From the NCBI GenBank assembly GCA_036307185.1, contig JAXJYC010000027.1, positions 20,161 to 84,160 on the forward strand: a stretch of 64,000 nucleotides of DNA, in the 5' to 3' direction. Origin of the DNA: SVEL01 sp017381055 (GTDB taxonomy: Bacteria > Bacillota > Clostridia > Lachnospirales > Lachnospiraceae). The translations under genes were made by a program, and so were the position numbers. Position 1 is the stretch's first letter. Each line of letters opens with the position of its first letter. Positions 50,622 through 59,830 of this stretch are shown one piece after another. The notes below the pieces were generated by a model, which saw only the letters and a program-made list of their open reading frames with translations, was not told where the DNA came from and did no database searches.

Positions 50622-52688
50622 TTACTTATTTATACCAGTCGCTTCTAACTCCTCTAAAATAGGCGATGAACCCCCAAGCTCAATTCCCTGTTTTTCTAAA
50701 TTCACACCATTAAAACACTGTTCATAATAATATGGATTTGCATTAATAATTATCTCACCTGTCAAACCTGTACAATCTTCAAATAAAGCTGGCATATACT
50801 CAACAGTATCTGGAATAACTGGCGCAGTAGTTATTAATTTACAACCTCTAATTGTAAATGCCATATCAGTTACACCATATGGTATATTAGGCGCACTCTC
50901 TAAATTTACACACCTATCAAATGTTCCTGTCATAATCACTACATTATCAGGTATAACTGGAGGCTGTTGCAAACTTGTACACCATTCAAAAGTCTGACTT
51001 AAATCCGTCACAGTTTCTGGTAATTCTGGTGCAACAACTAAAGATGTACATCTCGAAAAAGTACCTGATAAATTAACGATACCCTCATGCAAAATAGGTG
51101 CCTCTACAAGTTTTTCACAATTTTTAAATGTCTCAAATAACGAAGTTACACCCTCTGGTATATTTGGCGTATTAATCAAACTTGTACATCCATAAAAAGT
51201 AGAATCCATATTCATTACACTAGCTGGTATATCAGGAACCTCTTTTATATTTTCACAATAACTAAACGCACTTGATATATCCGTTACTCCTTCTGGTATG
51301 TTTGTTACCTTTTCAAGAGAAGTACATTGCTGGAATGTTCTATGCATATAAAGGATTCCTGAAGGAAGATATGGCGTCTCTTTCAAAGCCGCGCATCCTT
51401 CAAACAAATATGATACATCTGCAACATCAGCTCCTGCTATGCTTTCTAATATTGCTCCAAATGAAGTTCTGCTCTGATAATCTTCTATATTATATAGTTC
51501 TACTTTCCAGCCACCATTAAAATAATCATAAGAATACTTATAATCTAAATAATAAAAGCAATCATCCTGCTCTGCCATTTCTGGCATTCTTTGGCCTTCT
51601 GATAATTCTTCTCCAGTTGATGCAACCATATATACAGCGCCTTCTGGAACTATATCTCCCACCTTATTTTCTATTATAATTGTCGTCTGCTTCTCACTAG
51701 TCTCCTTATTTTCTTGACTAGTTATAACATTTTCCTTATTACCAACATCTTTTACTGCCCATATAGCTCCGCCAACAATTCCTCCAGTCGCCAACACTCC
51801 TGCTGTAATAATCGCCACTAATTTCCCCGATATGCCTGCCGCTGTAGCCGCTGAACTGGCGACTCCCACTGTAGCACCTGTAACTCCACTTGCAACTCCA
51901 CTTGTAACTCCACCTGTTCCTGCACCTACAGTTGCTCCAGATACAACTCCACCACTAGCCATATTTCCAGCCAAGGCTGAACCAACACCTGCCGTTGCTG
52001 CCGCTGGAACTGCTGCCTGCGCCATATTCTTGTATAAAAGAAGTAATATTGGTAAAGCACCAAAGCTGTATAACTTTGTCCCCTGAGTTTTTTCTATATG
52101 TAATACAGAATCCTTTATAGACTTTCTCGCATAATTCAATCGACTCTTAATTGTACCTTCTGAGCACTCCATAAGCGCCGCTATTTCTTTTACAGACATT
52201 TCTTCAAAATAAAAACACTGCACTGCAAGCTTTTGTTCTACAGATAATGAATCTATAACTTCACCTATCATTCGCTGATGTTCCTTATTATCAAGCACTG
52301 ATTCTGGTATAAACATCTCATTATCTTCAGCCACTGTATCAAATATAAACTCCTCATTACCTTCGCCGTCTTCACTGGCAGTAGTAAGGACTTCCTTACG
52401 ATACTTATGTATATATCTAATACAAAGATTTGTAGCTATTCGACCTGCCCACACATAAAAAGCTTCTGGACTTTGAAGACTTCCAATATTGTTATATATC
52501 TTAAAAAAAGTCTCCTGAAGCATATCCTCTGTAGTATGATAATCGCCAACAATATCATAAATTATCTTATAGAAATACTTACAAGACAAATTATATATTT
52601 CTGTATAACTCTCTACATTGCCTGCTTGTAAATTCTTAATATGATAATAAAGCTGCTCATCCTGCTTTGCATATTTTTCCTTATTCAT
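50622..52688 (-). CDS. Membrane-tethered ECF-like sigma factor with extracellular leucine-rich repeats
   Basis: A 688-residue fusion. Residues ~35-95 are a sigma region 2 ('IVGDYHTTEDMLQETFFKIY') and ~145-195 a region 4 ('VKEIAALMECSEGTIKSRL'). A Gly/Ala/Val/Thr-rich stretch (~225-290) leads to a membrane helix (~290-313, 'VAIITAGVLATGGIVGGAIW'), a polar stalk, and then ten repeats of exactly 23 residues (~424-650), each of the form P-x2-V-x2-hydrophobic-x3-F-x2-C-x2-L, like BspA/DUF285 leucine-rich repeats. The ATG at 52688 follows GGAGG. The domain order puts sigma in the cytoplasm and the repeats outside. No separate anti-sigma gene is next to it. Confidence 0.85.
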   Translation of the reverse strand: MNKEKYAKQDEQLYYHIKNLQAGNVESYTEIYNLSCKYFYKIIYDIVGDYHTTEDMLQETFFKIYNNIGSLQSPEAFYVWAGRIATNLCIRYIHKYRKEVLTTASEDGEGNEEFIFDTVAEDNEMFIPESVLDNKEHQRMIGEVIDSLSVEQKLAVQCFYFEEMSVKEIAALMECSEGTIKSRLNYARKSIKDSVLHIEKTQGTKLYSFGALPILLLLYKNMAQAAVPAAATAGVGSALAGNMASGGVVSGATVGAGTGGVTSGVASGVTGATVGVASSAATAAGISGKLVAIITAGVLATGGIVGGAIWAVKDVGNKENVITSQENKETSEKQTTIIIENKVGDIVPEGAVYMVASTGEELSEGQRMPEMAEQDDCFYYLDYKYSYDYFNGGWKVELYNIEDYQSRTSFGAILESIAGADVADVSYLFEGCAALKETPYLPSGILYMHRTFQQCTSLEKVTNIPEGVTDISSAFSYCENIKEVPDIPASVMNMDSTFYGCTSLINTPNIPEGVTSLFETFKNCEKLVEAPILHEGIVNLSGTFSRCTSLVVAPELPETVTDLSQTFEWCTSLQQPPVIPDNVVIMTGTFDRCVNLESAPNIPYGVTDMAFTIRGCKLITTAPVIPDTVEYMPALFEDCTGLTGEIIINANPYYYEQCFNGVNLEKQGIELGGSSPILEELEATGINK

Positions 52689-52848
52689 CCATGTTCCTCC
52701 GTTTATTGTCATTTTCATTTGTTTCAGTTGTATCCATATTTATTTCTTCTGATAATGCTCTGTAAACCAGCCACAATATATTCCTATGAGAAATCCTAGT
52801 ATTGTCATCTAACTTAATATTTTTATCCTTTTCTTTTTCCACACACAT
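52681..52848 (-). CDS. Small ORF overlapping the start of the tethered sigma factor
   Basis: A 55-residue ORF starting ATG 52846-52848, preceded by AAGG and TAGGG, and ending at a TAA that overlaps the sigma ATG by 8 bp. The product is charged (starts 'MCVEKEKDKNIKLDD', middle 'RNILWLVYRALSEEI', end 'NKRRNMDE'), with no membrane segment. The sigma gene's ribosome binding site lies within it, so it could couple translation or be a small regulator. Coding is supported only by its position, start and coupling. Confidence 0.5.
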   Translation of the reverse strand: MCVEKEKDKNIKLDDNTRISHRNILWLVYRALSEEINMDTTETNENDNKRRNMDE

Positions 52849-53038
52849 CCCTACCTTCGCAAATAATAATGTAATGAATCAAAGATAGCCTTGTATGACT
52901 ATGAAAATAATAATGATATCCAGAATTCAACTCTTAAAGAAATAAGATTATTAATAGAATAAATAATTAAAACACCATACAACTTTCTAGTTATTTTACC
53001 ATTTTTCTTTGATTCTTTCAATGTTTATATAGTATATG

Positions 53039-53064
53039 GATACTTGAAATATTAATTTGGTTTT
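53039..53064 (-). promoter_or_regulatory. ECF-type promoter of the tethered sigma operon (autoregulation)
   Basis: AAAACC (53059-53064), 15 bases, GTATC (53039-53043), then CATATACTATA on the minus strand; the same as at 50567-50592. It lies directly after the glgB terminator. A leader of about 180 nt (52849-53030) without visible gene precedes the small ORF. Confidence 0.65.
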
Positions 53065-53066
53065 AC

Positions 53067-53102
53067 TAAAAACAGAGTTTCGAAAATTTTCCGAAACTCT
53101 GT
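53067..53102 (-). terminator. Rho-independent terminator of glgB
   Basis: An 11-bp perfect stem ACAGAGTTTCG/CGAAACTCTGT (53072-53082 with 53092-53102), followed on the minus strand by U5. Confidence 0.85.
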
Positions 53103-53128
53103 ACACTTATGATTCATTATTAGATTTA

Positions 53129-54922
53129 CTATATACTATAATTCACTTCAAATATCTTACCAGAATATGGAGCTACATCTATATTTACCTTTCCATCTAC
53201 CATATATAACTTCTTAAGTACATTTGCACCATCTCCGCCATATTTTGTTTCATTGCTATCTATGCATAAAGAAAGACATGTACACTTATCTACCTTCAAC
53301 TCATAGTTAGTAGCTTTATCTGAGAAATTAAATAATGCCACAATTCGCTTATTACCTGTTCTACGTTCTAATGCATATATACATTTTTCTTCCTGGTGAC
53401 AATCAATCCACTTAAAACCTTCTGTATTATGATCATCTGCCCACAATGCTGTCTTCTTAAGATAAAGAGTATTTAAATCCTTCATAAATATTTCAAACTT
53501 CTTATGTAATGGAAACTCTGTTATATTCCAGTCCTGTTCTCTTCTTTCATCCCATTCGCGAAGCTGACCTATTTCATTTCCCATAAAGTTAAGCATCTTG
53601 CCAGGATGAGTATACATATACATATACATTGCTCTAGCCTGTGGGAATTTATTATCTAAATCACCATACATTTTCTGTAGGATAGTAGCCTTTCCATGAA
53701 CCACCTCATCATGAGAAAGTGGCATAATGAAATTCTCATTATAATTATACATCATAGAAAAAGTAAGCTTGTGATATGCTCCCTTTCTATCTTCTGGAGA
53801 TAATTTGAAATACTCTAAAGTATCATTCATCCAGCCCATATCCCACTTGTAATCAAAGCCTAAGCCACCCTCTTCTACAGACTTAGTTACTCCTGGATAT
53901 GAAGTTGAATCCTCTGCTATAAGCATAATTCCCTTATGTTTTTCCTTAAGAGACTTATTCATATATTTTATATACTCAACTGCATTATTGTTTACGCCTC
54001 TGTTCTTATCTCCATGCCAATAGATGATATTGCTTAAAGCATCTATTCTAAGTCCATCAAAATGATACTCTGATAACCAATAGTTAGCTGCTGACTGTAA
54101 GAAACACTGTACCTCTCCTCTTGAGTGATTAAAGTTATGGCTTCCCCACTGACTTACTCCAACTGCATCATTTGGATATTCGTATAAATGAGTACCGTCA
54201 AACTTTGCTAAACCATAACCATCCACTGCAAAATGTACTGGAACAAAATCTAAGATAACGCCTATACCATTATTATGACATCTATTTATAAGATCCTTTA
54301 ATCCGTCACAGTCTCCATATCGAGATGTTGGTGCATAAAATCCTGTCTGCTGATACCCCCACGAATTGTCACATGGATGCTCACCTATCGGCATAAGTTC
54401 TATATAATTATATCCCTTATCCTTTACATACATAATCAACTGATCTGCTATCTCACTATATGAATACCAACCATTCTCATTATCCTTATTATTTCTCCAC
54501 GAGCCCAAATGTACCTCATAAATATTTAATGGTTTATTTATATGGTTATTTCTTGAATTCATCCACTTCTGATCATTGAACATAAATTTATTCATATCTC
54601 TTACGATACTTGCGCACATAGGACGAAGCTCCATACCATATCCATATGGGTCGCAATGGTCTACAAATGTACCGTCATTTTTATATATTCTAAACTTGTA
54701 CATCATTCCAGCCTTTACACCCTCTATATTACACTCCCAGAAATGATTATTATATACATTTTTCATCTCTGTCTCATTCCAGTTATTAAATTCACCTATA
54801 ACACATATCTTCTTAGCAGCAGGCGCAAATGTTCTAAATACAGCTCCATCCTCTGTCAAATGACATCCAAAATACTCATATGCGTCTAAAATCTTTCCTG
54901 TGTAAAATCCGTAATGATCCAT
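53129..54922 (-). CDS. glgB: 1,4-alpha-glucan branching enzyme
   Basis: A 597-residue GlgB, which forms alpha-1,6 branches in glycogen. The N-terminal CBM48 has 'GAVFRTFAPAAKKICVIGEF', the GH13 barrel has 'DFVPVHFA', 'GLRIDALSNIIY' (nucleophile Asp), 'LIAEDSTSYPG' (acid/base Glu) and 'MPLSHDEVVHGK', and the C-terminal beta domain follows. It is shorter than the enterobacterial enzyme, lacking the extra N1 domain. AGGAGG precedes the ATG. No glgC, glgD or glgA is nearby, so synthesis genes are scattered and this one stands next to a TetR regulator. Confidence 0.95.
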   Translation of the reverse strand: MDHYGFYTGKILDAYEYFGCHLTEDGAVFRTFAPAAKKICVIGEFNNWNETEMKNVYNNHFWECNIEGVKAGMMYKFRIYKNDGTFVDHCDPYGYGMELRPMCASIVRDMNKFMFNDQKWMNSRNNHINKPLNIYEVHLGSWRNNKDNENGWYSYSEIADQLIMYVKDKGYNYIELMPIGEHPCDNSWGYQQTGFYAPTSRYGDCDGLKDLINRCHNNGIGVILDFVPVHFAVDGYGLAKFDGTHLYEYPNDAVGVSQWGSHNFNHSRGEVQCFLQSAANYWLSEYHFDGLRIDALSNIIYWHGDKNRGVNNNAVEYIKYMNKSLKEKHKGIMLIAEDSTSYPGVTKSVEEGGLGFDYKWDMGWMNDTLEYFKLSPEDRKGAYHKLTFSMMYNYNENFIMPLSHDEVVHGKATILQKMYGDLDNKFPQARAMYMYMYTHPGKMLNFMGNEIGQLREWDERREQDWNITEFPLHKKFEIFMKDLNTLYLKKTALWADDHNTEGFKWIDCHQEEKCIYALERRTGNKRIVALFNFSDKATNYELKVDKCTCLSLCIDSNETKYGGDGANVLKKLYMVDGKVNIDVAPYSGKIFEVNYSI

Positions 54923-54970
54923 TATTCTTTCCTCCTGTTTGCCAACTACATTCTTTTTAATTGACTAGTG

Positions 54971-54999
54971 TTGTTTATTTCCTATCGCTGAGTTATAAT
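54971..54999 (+). promoter_or_regulatory. Promoter of the TetR-type regulator gene
   Basis: TTGTTT (54971-54976), 17-base spacer and TATAAT (54994-54999) on the plus strand. The leader to the ATG at 55094 is about 85 nt and holds short repeats of TATCG/TTGTCG type that could be an operator. Confidence 0.65.
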
Positions 55000-55093
55000 A
55001 AAATAAATATTTAATAAAAACCACCATCAATTTATTAACTTATGTCGTTTAAACAACTATCGTTGATAAATTGTCGATTTACGGAGGAAAATT

Positions 55094-55639
55094 ATGGATT
55101 TAAGAGTAGAACGTACAAGAAAAAGCATACATAATGCATTTATTCAATTAAGAAGCAAGAAACCGTTAGAAAAAATCAGCATCAAGGAGCTTTCAGAATT
55201 AGCAGTTATAAATAAAGCAACCTTTTATGCTCATTACAAGGATATATATGATCTATCAGATAAGCTTGAGGATGAATTGATTGCCTCCATAATAAAGACT
55301 GTTCCTAATCCAGAAAATATGATATCTGATTCAGCTAATATGACAACTTTTATTACAACAGCTTTCACGTCTCATAAAGCACTGTTATATACAATTTTTT
55401 CTGACAGTAGAACCGGTATTTTCATAAAGAAATTAGATGCTGCCCTAAAGGAACTTATTTACTCATATCATCCTCATTATAAAGATGATTTAGAAATGGA
55501 TATTATATTTACAATGATTATTCAAGGTACATTTTACGCTTGCATATCTCACCCTGACGACGACATACAAGAAGTATCTAGAATTATCGGTAAAGTAAAC
55601 AGCTGTTTAAGCGCACATTATTCCAAAGATGATAAATAA
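55094..55639 (+). CDS. TetR family transcriptional regulator
   Basis: A 181-residue regulator. The N-terminal helix-turn-helix is 'RVERTRKSIHNAFIQLRSKK' then 'ISIKELSELAVINKATFYAH'. The C-terminal domain resembles the TetR_C_8-like group found in Firmicutes. It starts at an ATG after GGAGG and is divergent from glgB. The ligand and target are unknown; control of glgB or of its own gene is the simplest guess. Confidence 0.88.
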   Translation: MDLRVERTRKSIHNAFIQLRSKKPLEKISIKELSELAVINKATFYAHYKDIYDLSDKLEDELIASIIKTVPNPENMISDSANMTTFITTAFTSHKALLYTIFSDSRTGIFIKKLDAALKELIYSYHPHYKDDLEMDIIFTMIIQGTFYACISHPDDDIQEVSRIIGKVNSCLSAHYSKDDK

Positions 55640-55646
55640 ATGAAAT

Positions 55647-55672
55647 AAAAAAACGCCTATTGGCGTTTTTTT
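55647..55672. terminator. Bidirectional terminator between the TetR-type gene and lepA
   Basis: Stem AACGCC/GGCGTT (55652-55657 with 55662-55667) is flanked by A6 and U7 runs, so it can act on both strands for the two convergent genes. Confidence 0.85.
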
Positions 55673-57488
55673 ATTTATCCTCATCTAATTTAAGAACACT
55701 CATAAATGCCTGCTGTGGGATCTCTACATTTCCAACCTGACGCATACGTTTCTTACCTTCCTTCTGCTTTTCAAGAAGCTTCTTCTTACGAGTGATATCA
55801 CCACCGTAGCATTTTGCAAGAACGTCCTTACGCATAGCCTTAACAGTTTCTCTTGCGATAATCTTACTTCCGATAGCGGCCTGAATAGGAATCTCAAATA
55901 AATGACGTGGAATTTCATCCTTAAGTTTTTCACACATTCTTCTTCCACGCTCGTAAGCTGTATCAGAATGAACGATAAATGAAAGGGCATCCACTTCTTC
56001 TTTATTAATAAGGATATCAAGCTTAACAAGCGTTGACTGCTCATATCCCTTAAGCTCATAATCAAAGGACGCATATCCTCTTGAACGAGATTTCAAAGCA
56101 TCAAAGAAGTCATAAATAATCTCATTAAGTGGAAGCTCATACTTAAGTAAAGCTCTTGTTCCCTCTATATATTCCATACCAAGATAACGTCCACGACGCT
56201 CCTGACATAATTCCATAATCGAACCAATATATTCGCTTGTAACCATAATCTCAGCCGATACAATAGGCTCTTCCATATGCTCTATCAAAGATGGATCTGG
56301 AAGATTTGATGGGTTAGTAAGCTCGAGTACCTCGCCATCAGTCTTATATACCTTGTAGATAACGCTAGGTGCAGTAGTTACAAGGTCAAGGTTATATTCT
56401 CTCTCCAATCTTTCCTGAATAATCTCAAGATGAAGAAGTCCCAAGAAACCACATCTAAATCCAAAGCCTAATGCAAGAGAAGTCTCTGGCTCATAGAAAA
56501 GAGCTGCATCATTTAACTGTAATTTCTCCAAAGCATCTCTAAGGTCTGGATATTTTGCTGAGTTCGCTGGGTATACACCACAGTAAACCATAGGATTAAC
56601 CTTCTTATATCCAGGTAATGGCTCATCACAAGGACGATTATTATCAGTAATAGTATCACCTACTGAAGTATCCTTAAGATTCTTAATACTAGCTGTTATA
56701 TATCCTACCATACCAGCACTAAGCTCATCACAAGGAATGAACTGACCAGCACCAAAATATCCTACTTCAACTACATTTGCAATAGCACCTGTAGCACACA
56801 TCTTAATCTGTGTACCAACCTTAACTGTACCATTCTTAACTCGACAGAATACTATAACACCCTTATATGGGTCATATAAACTATCGAAAATAAGTGCCTG
56901 AAGAGGAGCCTCTGGATCACCTGTTGGTGCAGGAATCTTCTCAACAATTGCCTCTAATACATCTTCTACATTTAAGCCTGTCTTAGCAGAGATACGAGGT
57001 GCATCATGTGCTTCGATACCGATTACATCCTCGATTTCATCCATAACTCTATCTGGATCTGCACTAGGTAAATCAACCTTATTAATAACTGGCACTACAT
57101 CAAGGTCATGGTCAAGAGCTAAGAATACGTTAGCAAGCGTCTGAGCCTCAACACCCTGAGCCGCATCTACTACTAAGATAGCACCATCACAAGCTGCAAG
57201 ACTTCTTGAAACCTCATAGTTAAAGTCTACATGTCCTGGTGTATCGATAAGATTGAAAATATATTCCTCACCATTCTTTGCCTTATAAACTGTACGAACA
57301 GCCTGAGACTTAATAGTGATACCTCTCTCTTTTTCCAAATCCATATTGTCAAGAACCTGAGCCTGCATCTCACGGCTTGTAAGAAGTCCAGTCATCTCGA
57401 TAATTCTATCTGCAAGAGTAGATTTACCGTGGTCAATATGGGCAACTATACAAAAATTTCTAATATTCTTCTGATTTATATCTGACAT
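55671..57488 (-). CDS. lepA: Elongation factor 4 (LepA), ribosome back-translocase
   Basis: A 605-residue translational GTPase. The G domain has 'IVAHIDHGKSTLADRIIEMT', 'LIDTPGHVDFNYEVSRSLAA' and 'VINKVDLPSADP'. The LepA-specific C-terminal domain follows, with 'GGDITRKKKLLEKQKEGKKR' at the end. Ribosome-associated, it acts on stalled or mis-translocated ribosomes. GGAAGGA precedes the ATG. It is encoded 33 bp after a DUF1846 gene, on the same strand. Confidence 0.97.
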   Translation of the reverse strand: MSDINQKNIRNFCIVAHIDHGKSTLADRIIEMTGLLTSREMQAQVLDNMDLEKERGITIKSQAVRTVYKAKNGEEYIFNLIDTPGHVDFNYEVSRSLAACDGAILVVDAAQGVEAQTLANVFLALDHDLDVVPVINKVDLPSADPDRVMDEIEDVIGIEAHDAPRISAKTGLNVEDVLEAIVEKIPAPTGDPEAPLQALIFDSLYDPYKGVIVFCRVKNGTVKVGTQIKMCATGAIANVVEVGYFGAGQFIPCDELSAGMVGYITASIKNLKDTSVGDTITDNNRPCDEPLPGYKKVNPMVYCGVYPANSAKYPDLRDALEKLQLNDAALFYEPETSLALGFGFRCGFLGLLHLEIIQERLEREYNLDLVTTAPSVIYKVYKTDGEVLELTNPSNLPDPSLIEHMEEPIVSAEIMVTSEYIGSIMELCQERRGRYLGMEYIEGTRALLKYELPLNEIIYDFFDALKSRSRGYASFDYELKGYEQSTLVKLDILINKEEVDALSFIVHSDTAYERGRRMCEKLKDEIPRHLFEIPIQAAIGSKIIARETVKAMRKDVLAKCYGGDITRKKKLLEKQKEGKKRMRQVGNVEIPQQAFMSVLKLDEDK

Positions 57489-57521
57489 GGTTTGTTCCTT
57501 CCATTTGTTTATTATAGATCT

Positions 57522-58991
57522 TTATCTAAAATTACTACTAACCGGTTCACTTGTTAAATCTACACCAAGCTTCTTAAATGTCTTAATATCAACATCCGAA
57601 AGCATATCTGATGTATGAACCTGACACCCTGCAAGAAGTGGTAACTGCTCCATAGCCTTCTTTGCATTTTCATCATGAAGAGCTGATAACGCAAGAGCTA
57701 TAAGTACCTCATCTGAATGAAGTCTTGGATTTCTGCTGCCAAGATAATCTGTCTTAAGGCTCTGAATAGGCTCAAATGCGCTTGGGGAAATAAGGTGAAC
57801 ATCATGGTCGATTCCTCCAAGATGCTTTAAAGCATTTAAAATAAGTGCCGCTGATGCACCAAGCAAATCAGTTGTCTTTGATGTAATAATTGTGCCATCT
57901 TCAAGCTCTATTGCCGCTGTTGGAACTCCAAGCTTTGCTGCTCTATCTTTAGTTGCTACTGTTACCTTTCTATCATCAGTAGTAATCTTAGCATGCTTCA
58001 TGATAAGCTCAGTCTTATATACCTGTTTCTCTACATTTTCACCCTGAGCCATTTGAAGAAGTGCTTTATAATATCTTCTGATTATCTCCATATTTGAAGC
58101 TTCTCTTGTCGCATCATCATCAATAATACAATTTCCTACCATATTTACACCCATATCTGTAGGCGACTTATATGGATTCTCACCATAAATCTGCTCAAAT
58201 ACTGCATTAAGAACAGGGAATATCTCTATGTCTCTATTATAATTAACTGTTGTCTCACCATATGCCTCTAAATGGAATGGATCAATCATATTCATATCAT
58301 CTAAGTCAGCTGTAGCTGCCTCATAAGCAAGATTTACTGGATGCTTAAGTGGAATATTCCAGATAGGGAATGTCTCAAACTTAGCATATCCTGCTTTTAC
58401 ACCTCTCTTATGCTCATGATAAAGCTGCGAAAGACATGTTGCCATCTTTCCACTTCCTGGACCTGGCGCGGTAACTACTACAAGTGGTCTTGTAGTTTCT
58501 ATATAATCATTCTTACCAAAACCTTCATCGCTTACAATATGCGCTACATTTGTAGGATAACCTTCGATAACATAGTGCTTGTACACCTTGATATTCTTCT
58601 TTTCAAGCTTTTCCTTAAAGTCATCTGCTGATGACTGTCCAGCATACTTTGTAACTACTACACTACCTACATAAAGACCGCAATTTGTATATTCTTCGAT
58701 AAGTCTTAATACATCCTTATCATAAGTGATTCCAAGGTCCTCACGCTTCTTATTCTTATCTATAGCATCTGCACCTATAACGATAACAACCTCTGCCTTC
58801 TCTGACATCTGAAGAAGCATTCCTAACTTACTATCAGGTTTAAATCCAGGCAAAACTCTAGATGCATGAAAATCATCAAATAACTTACCGCCAAATTCTA
58901 GGTAGAGCTTATCTCCAAATTTATCAATTCTTTTCTGTATGTACTCTGATTGCATTTTTAAGTATTTGTCATTATCAAAACCAATCCTCAT
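57522..58991 (-). CDS. DUF1846 domain protein
   Basis: A 489-residue protein of the DUF1846 family (PF08903). It begins 'MRIGFDNDKYLKMQSEYIQK', has a P-loop-like 'VTAPGPGSGKMATCLSQLY' near residue 180, and 'KYAGQSSADDFKEKLEKKNI' before it. It is conserved in Firmicutes, fits the usual length of about 490-500 residues, and its function is unknown. GGTGAG precedes the ATG. It lies between rlmB and lepA on the same strand. Confidence 0.88.
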   Translation of the reverse strand: MRIGFDNDKYLKMQSEYIQKRIDKFGDKLYLEFGGKLFDDFHASRVLPGFKPDSKLGMLLQMSEKAEVVIVIGADAIDKNKKREDLGITYDKDVLRLIEEYTNCGLYVGSVVVTKYAGQSSADDFKEKLEKKNIKVYKHYVIEGYPTNVAHIVSDEGFGKNDYIETTRPLVVVTAPGPGSGKMATCLSQLYHEHKRGVKAGYAKFETFPIWNIPLKHPVNLAYEAATADLDDMNMIDPFHLEAYGETTVNYNRDIEIFPVLNAVFEQIYGENPYKSPTDMGVNMVGNCIIDDDATREASNMEIIRRYYKALLQMAQGENVEKQVYKTELIMKHAKITTDDRKVTVATKDRAAKLGVPTAAIELEDGTIITSKTTDLLGASAALILNALKHLGGIDHDVHLISPSAFEPIQSLKTDYLGSRNPRLHSDEVLIALALSALHDENAKKAMEQLPLLAGCQVHTSDMLSDVDIKTFKKLGVDLTSEPVSSNFR

Positions 58992-59033
58992 AATCTCACC
59001 AACTAAAGTCTTTAACTTTCCTTTCTGCTCAAA

Positions 59034-59774
59034 TTACATTAATCTCTGTCTAACTATTTCATATGCAAGTACACCTGCTGCCACAGAAGCATTGAGAGAA
59101 TCAATATCTCCCTTCATAGGAATAGATGCGATAAAATCACACTTTTCTTTAACAAGTCTACTTACTCCGTCTCCTTCATTTCCAATAACAAGACCTATAG
59201 GACCCTTCAAATCAAGGTTGTACATTGTCTCGCCGCCCATATCGGCACATACAAACCATAAGCCTTCCTTCTTAAGTTCTTCAATAGTTGCAGAAATATT
59301 CGTAACCTTTGCAACTGGTGTATAATTAAGTGCTCCTGCAGAAGTTCTAGCAACTGTAGCAGTAAGTCCAACCGCGTGACGCTTAGGAATAATAACTCCA
59401 TGAGCACCTGCAAGATTTGCAGTTCTTATAATAGCTCCTAAATTATGTGGATCCTCAATCCCATCAAGTATAAAAATAAAAGGTGGCTCATTCTTTTCTC
59501 TAGCTGCATCTAAAATATCACTAACCTCAGCATAGCTGTATGCAGCTGCATAAGCCATAACACCCTGATGCTTTCCTGTCTTTGACATAGCATCAAGTCT
59601 CTCCTTAGACACATAATTAATAATAGTGTCTCCCTTTCTAGCCTCTCTTGTTATGGTATTTACTGGACCATCATGGCATCCATCAAGCACAAAAAGCTTG
59701 TCTATTGTTTTTCCCGAACGAAAAGCCTCTAATACTGCATTTCTTCCTTCAATTGTAAATTCTTCATATCTCAT
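59034..59774 (-). CDS. rlmB: 23S rRNA 2'-O-methyltransferase (RlmB-type, SpoU family)
   Basis: A 246-residue SpoU methyltransferase that methylates the 2'-O of a guanosine in 23S rRNA (position 2251 in E. coli). A small N-terminal substrate domain ('IEGRNAVLEAFRSGKTI') precedes the trefoil-knot domain with motif 1 'DPHNLGAIIRTANLAGAHG', motif 2 'VIGNEGDGVSRL' and motif 3 'LNASVAAGVLAYE'. GAGGAAAAG precedes the ATG. It follows mrnC in the standard Firmicute order cysS-mrnC-rlmB. Confidence 0.92.
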   Translation of the reverse strand: MRYEEFTIEGRNAVLEAFRSGKTIDKLFVLDGCHDGPVNTITREARKGDTIINYVSKERLDAMSKTGKHQGVMAYAAAYSYAEVSDILDAAREKNEPPFIFILDGIEDPHNLGAIIRTANLAGAHGVIIPKRHAVGLTATVARTSAGALNYTPVAKVTNISATIEELKKEGLWFVCADMGGETMYNLDLKGPIGLVIGNEGDGVSRLVKEKCDFIASIPMKGDIDSLNASVAAGVLAYEIVRQRLM

Positions 59775-59792
59775 AACTTTTCCTCATTATTT

Positions 59793-59820
59793 GTAACTAT
59801 TCGATAAAATAAATAGTTAC
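59793..59820 (-). other. Intercistronic hairpin between mrnC and rlmB
   Basis: Arms GTAACTATT/AATAGTTAC (59793-59801 with 59812-59820), perfect over 9 bp. There is no U-run, so it is more likely a processing or stability element than a terminator. Confidence 0.6.
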
Positions 59821-59830
59821 CATCCTTCAA

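Noticed and set aside
54961..54993. TTGACT at 54961-54966 as the -35 of the TetR gene
   Set aside because: It lies 27 bases from TATAAT; TTGTTT at 54971 has the correct 17-base spacing.
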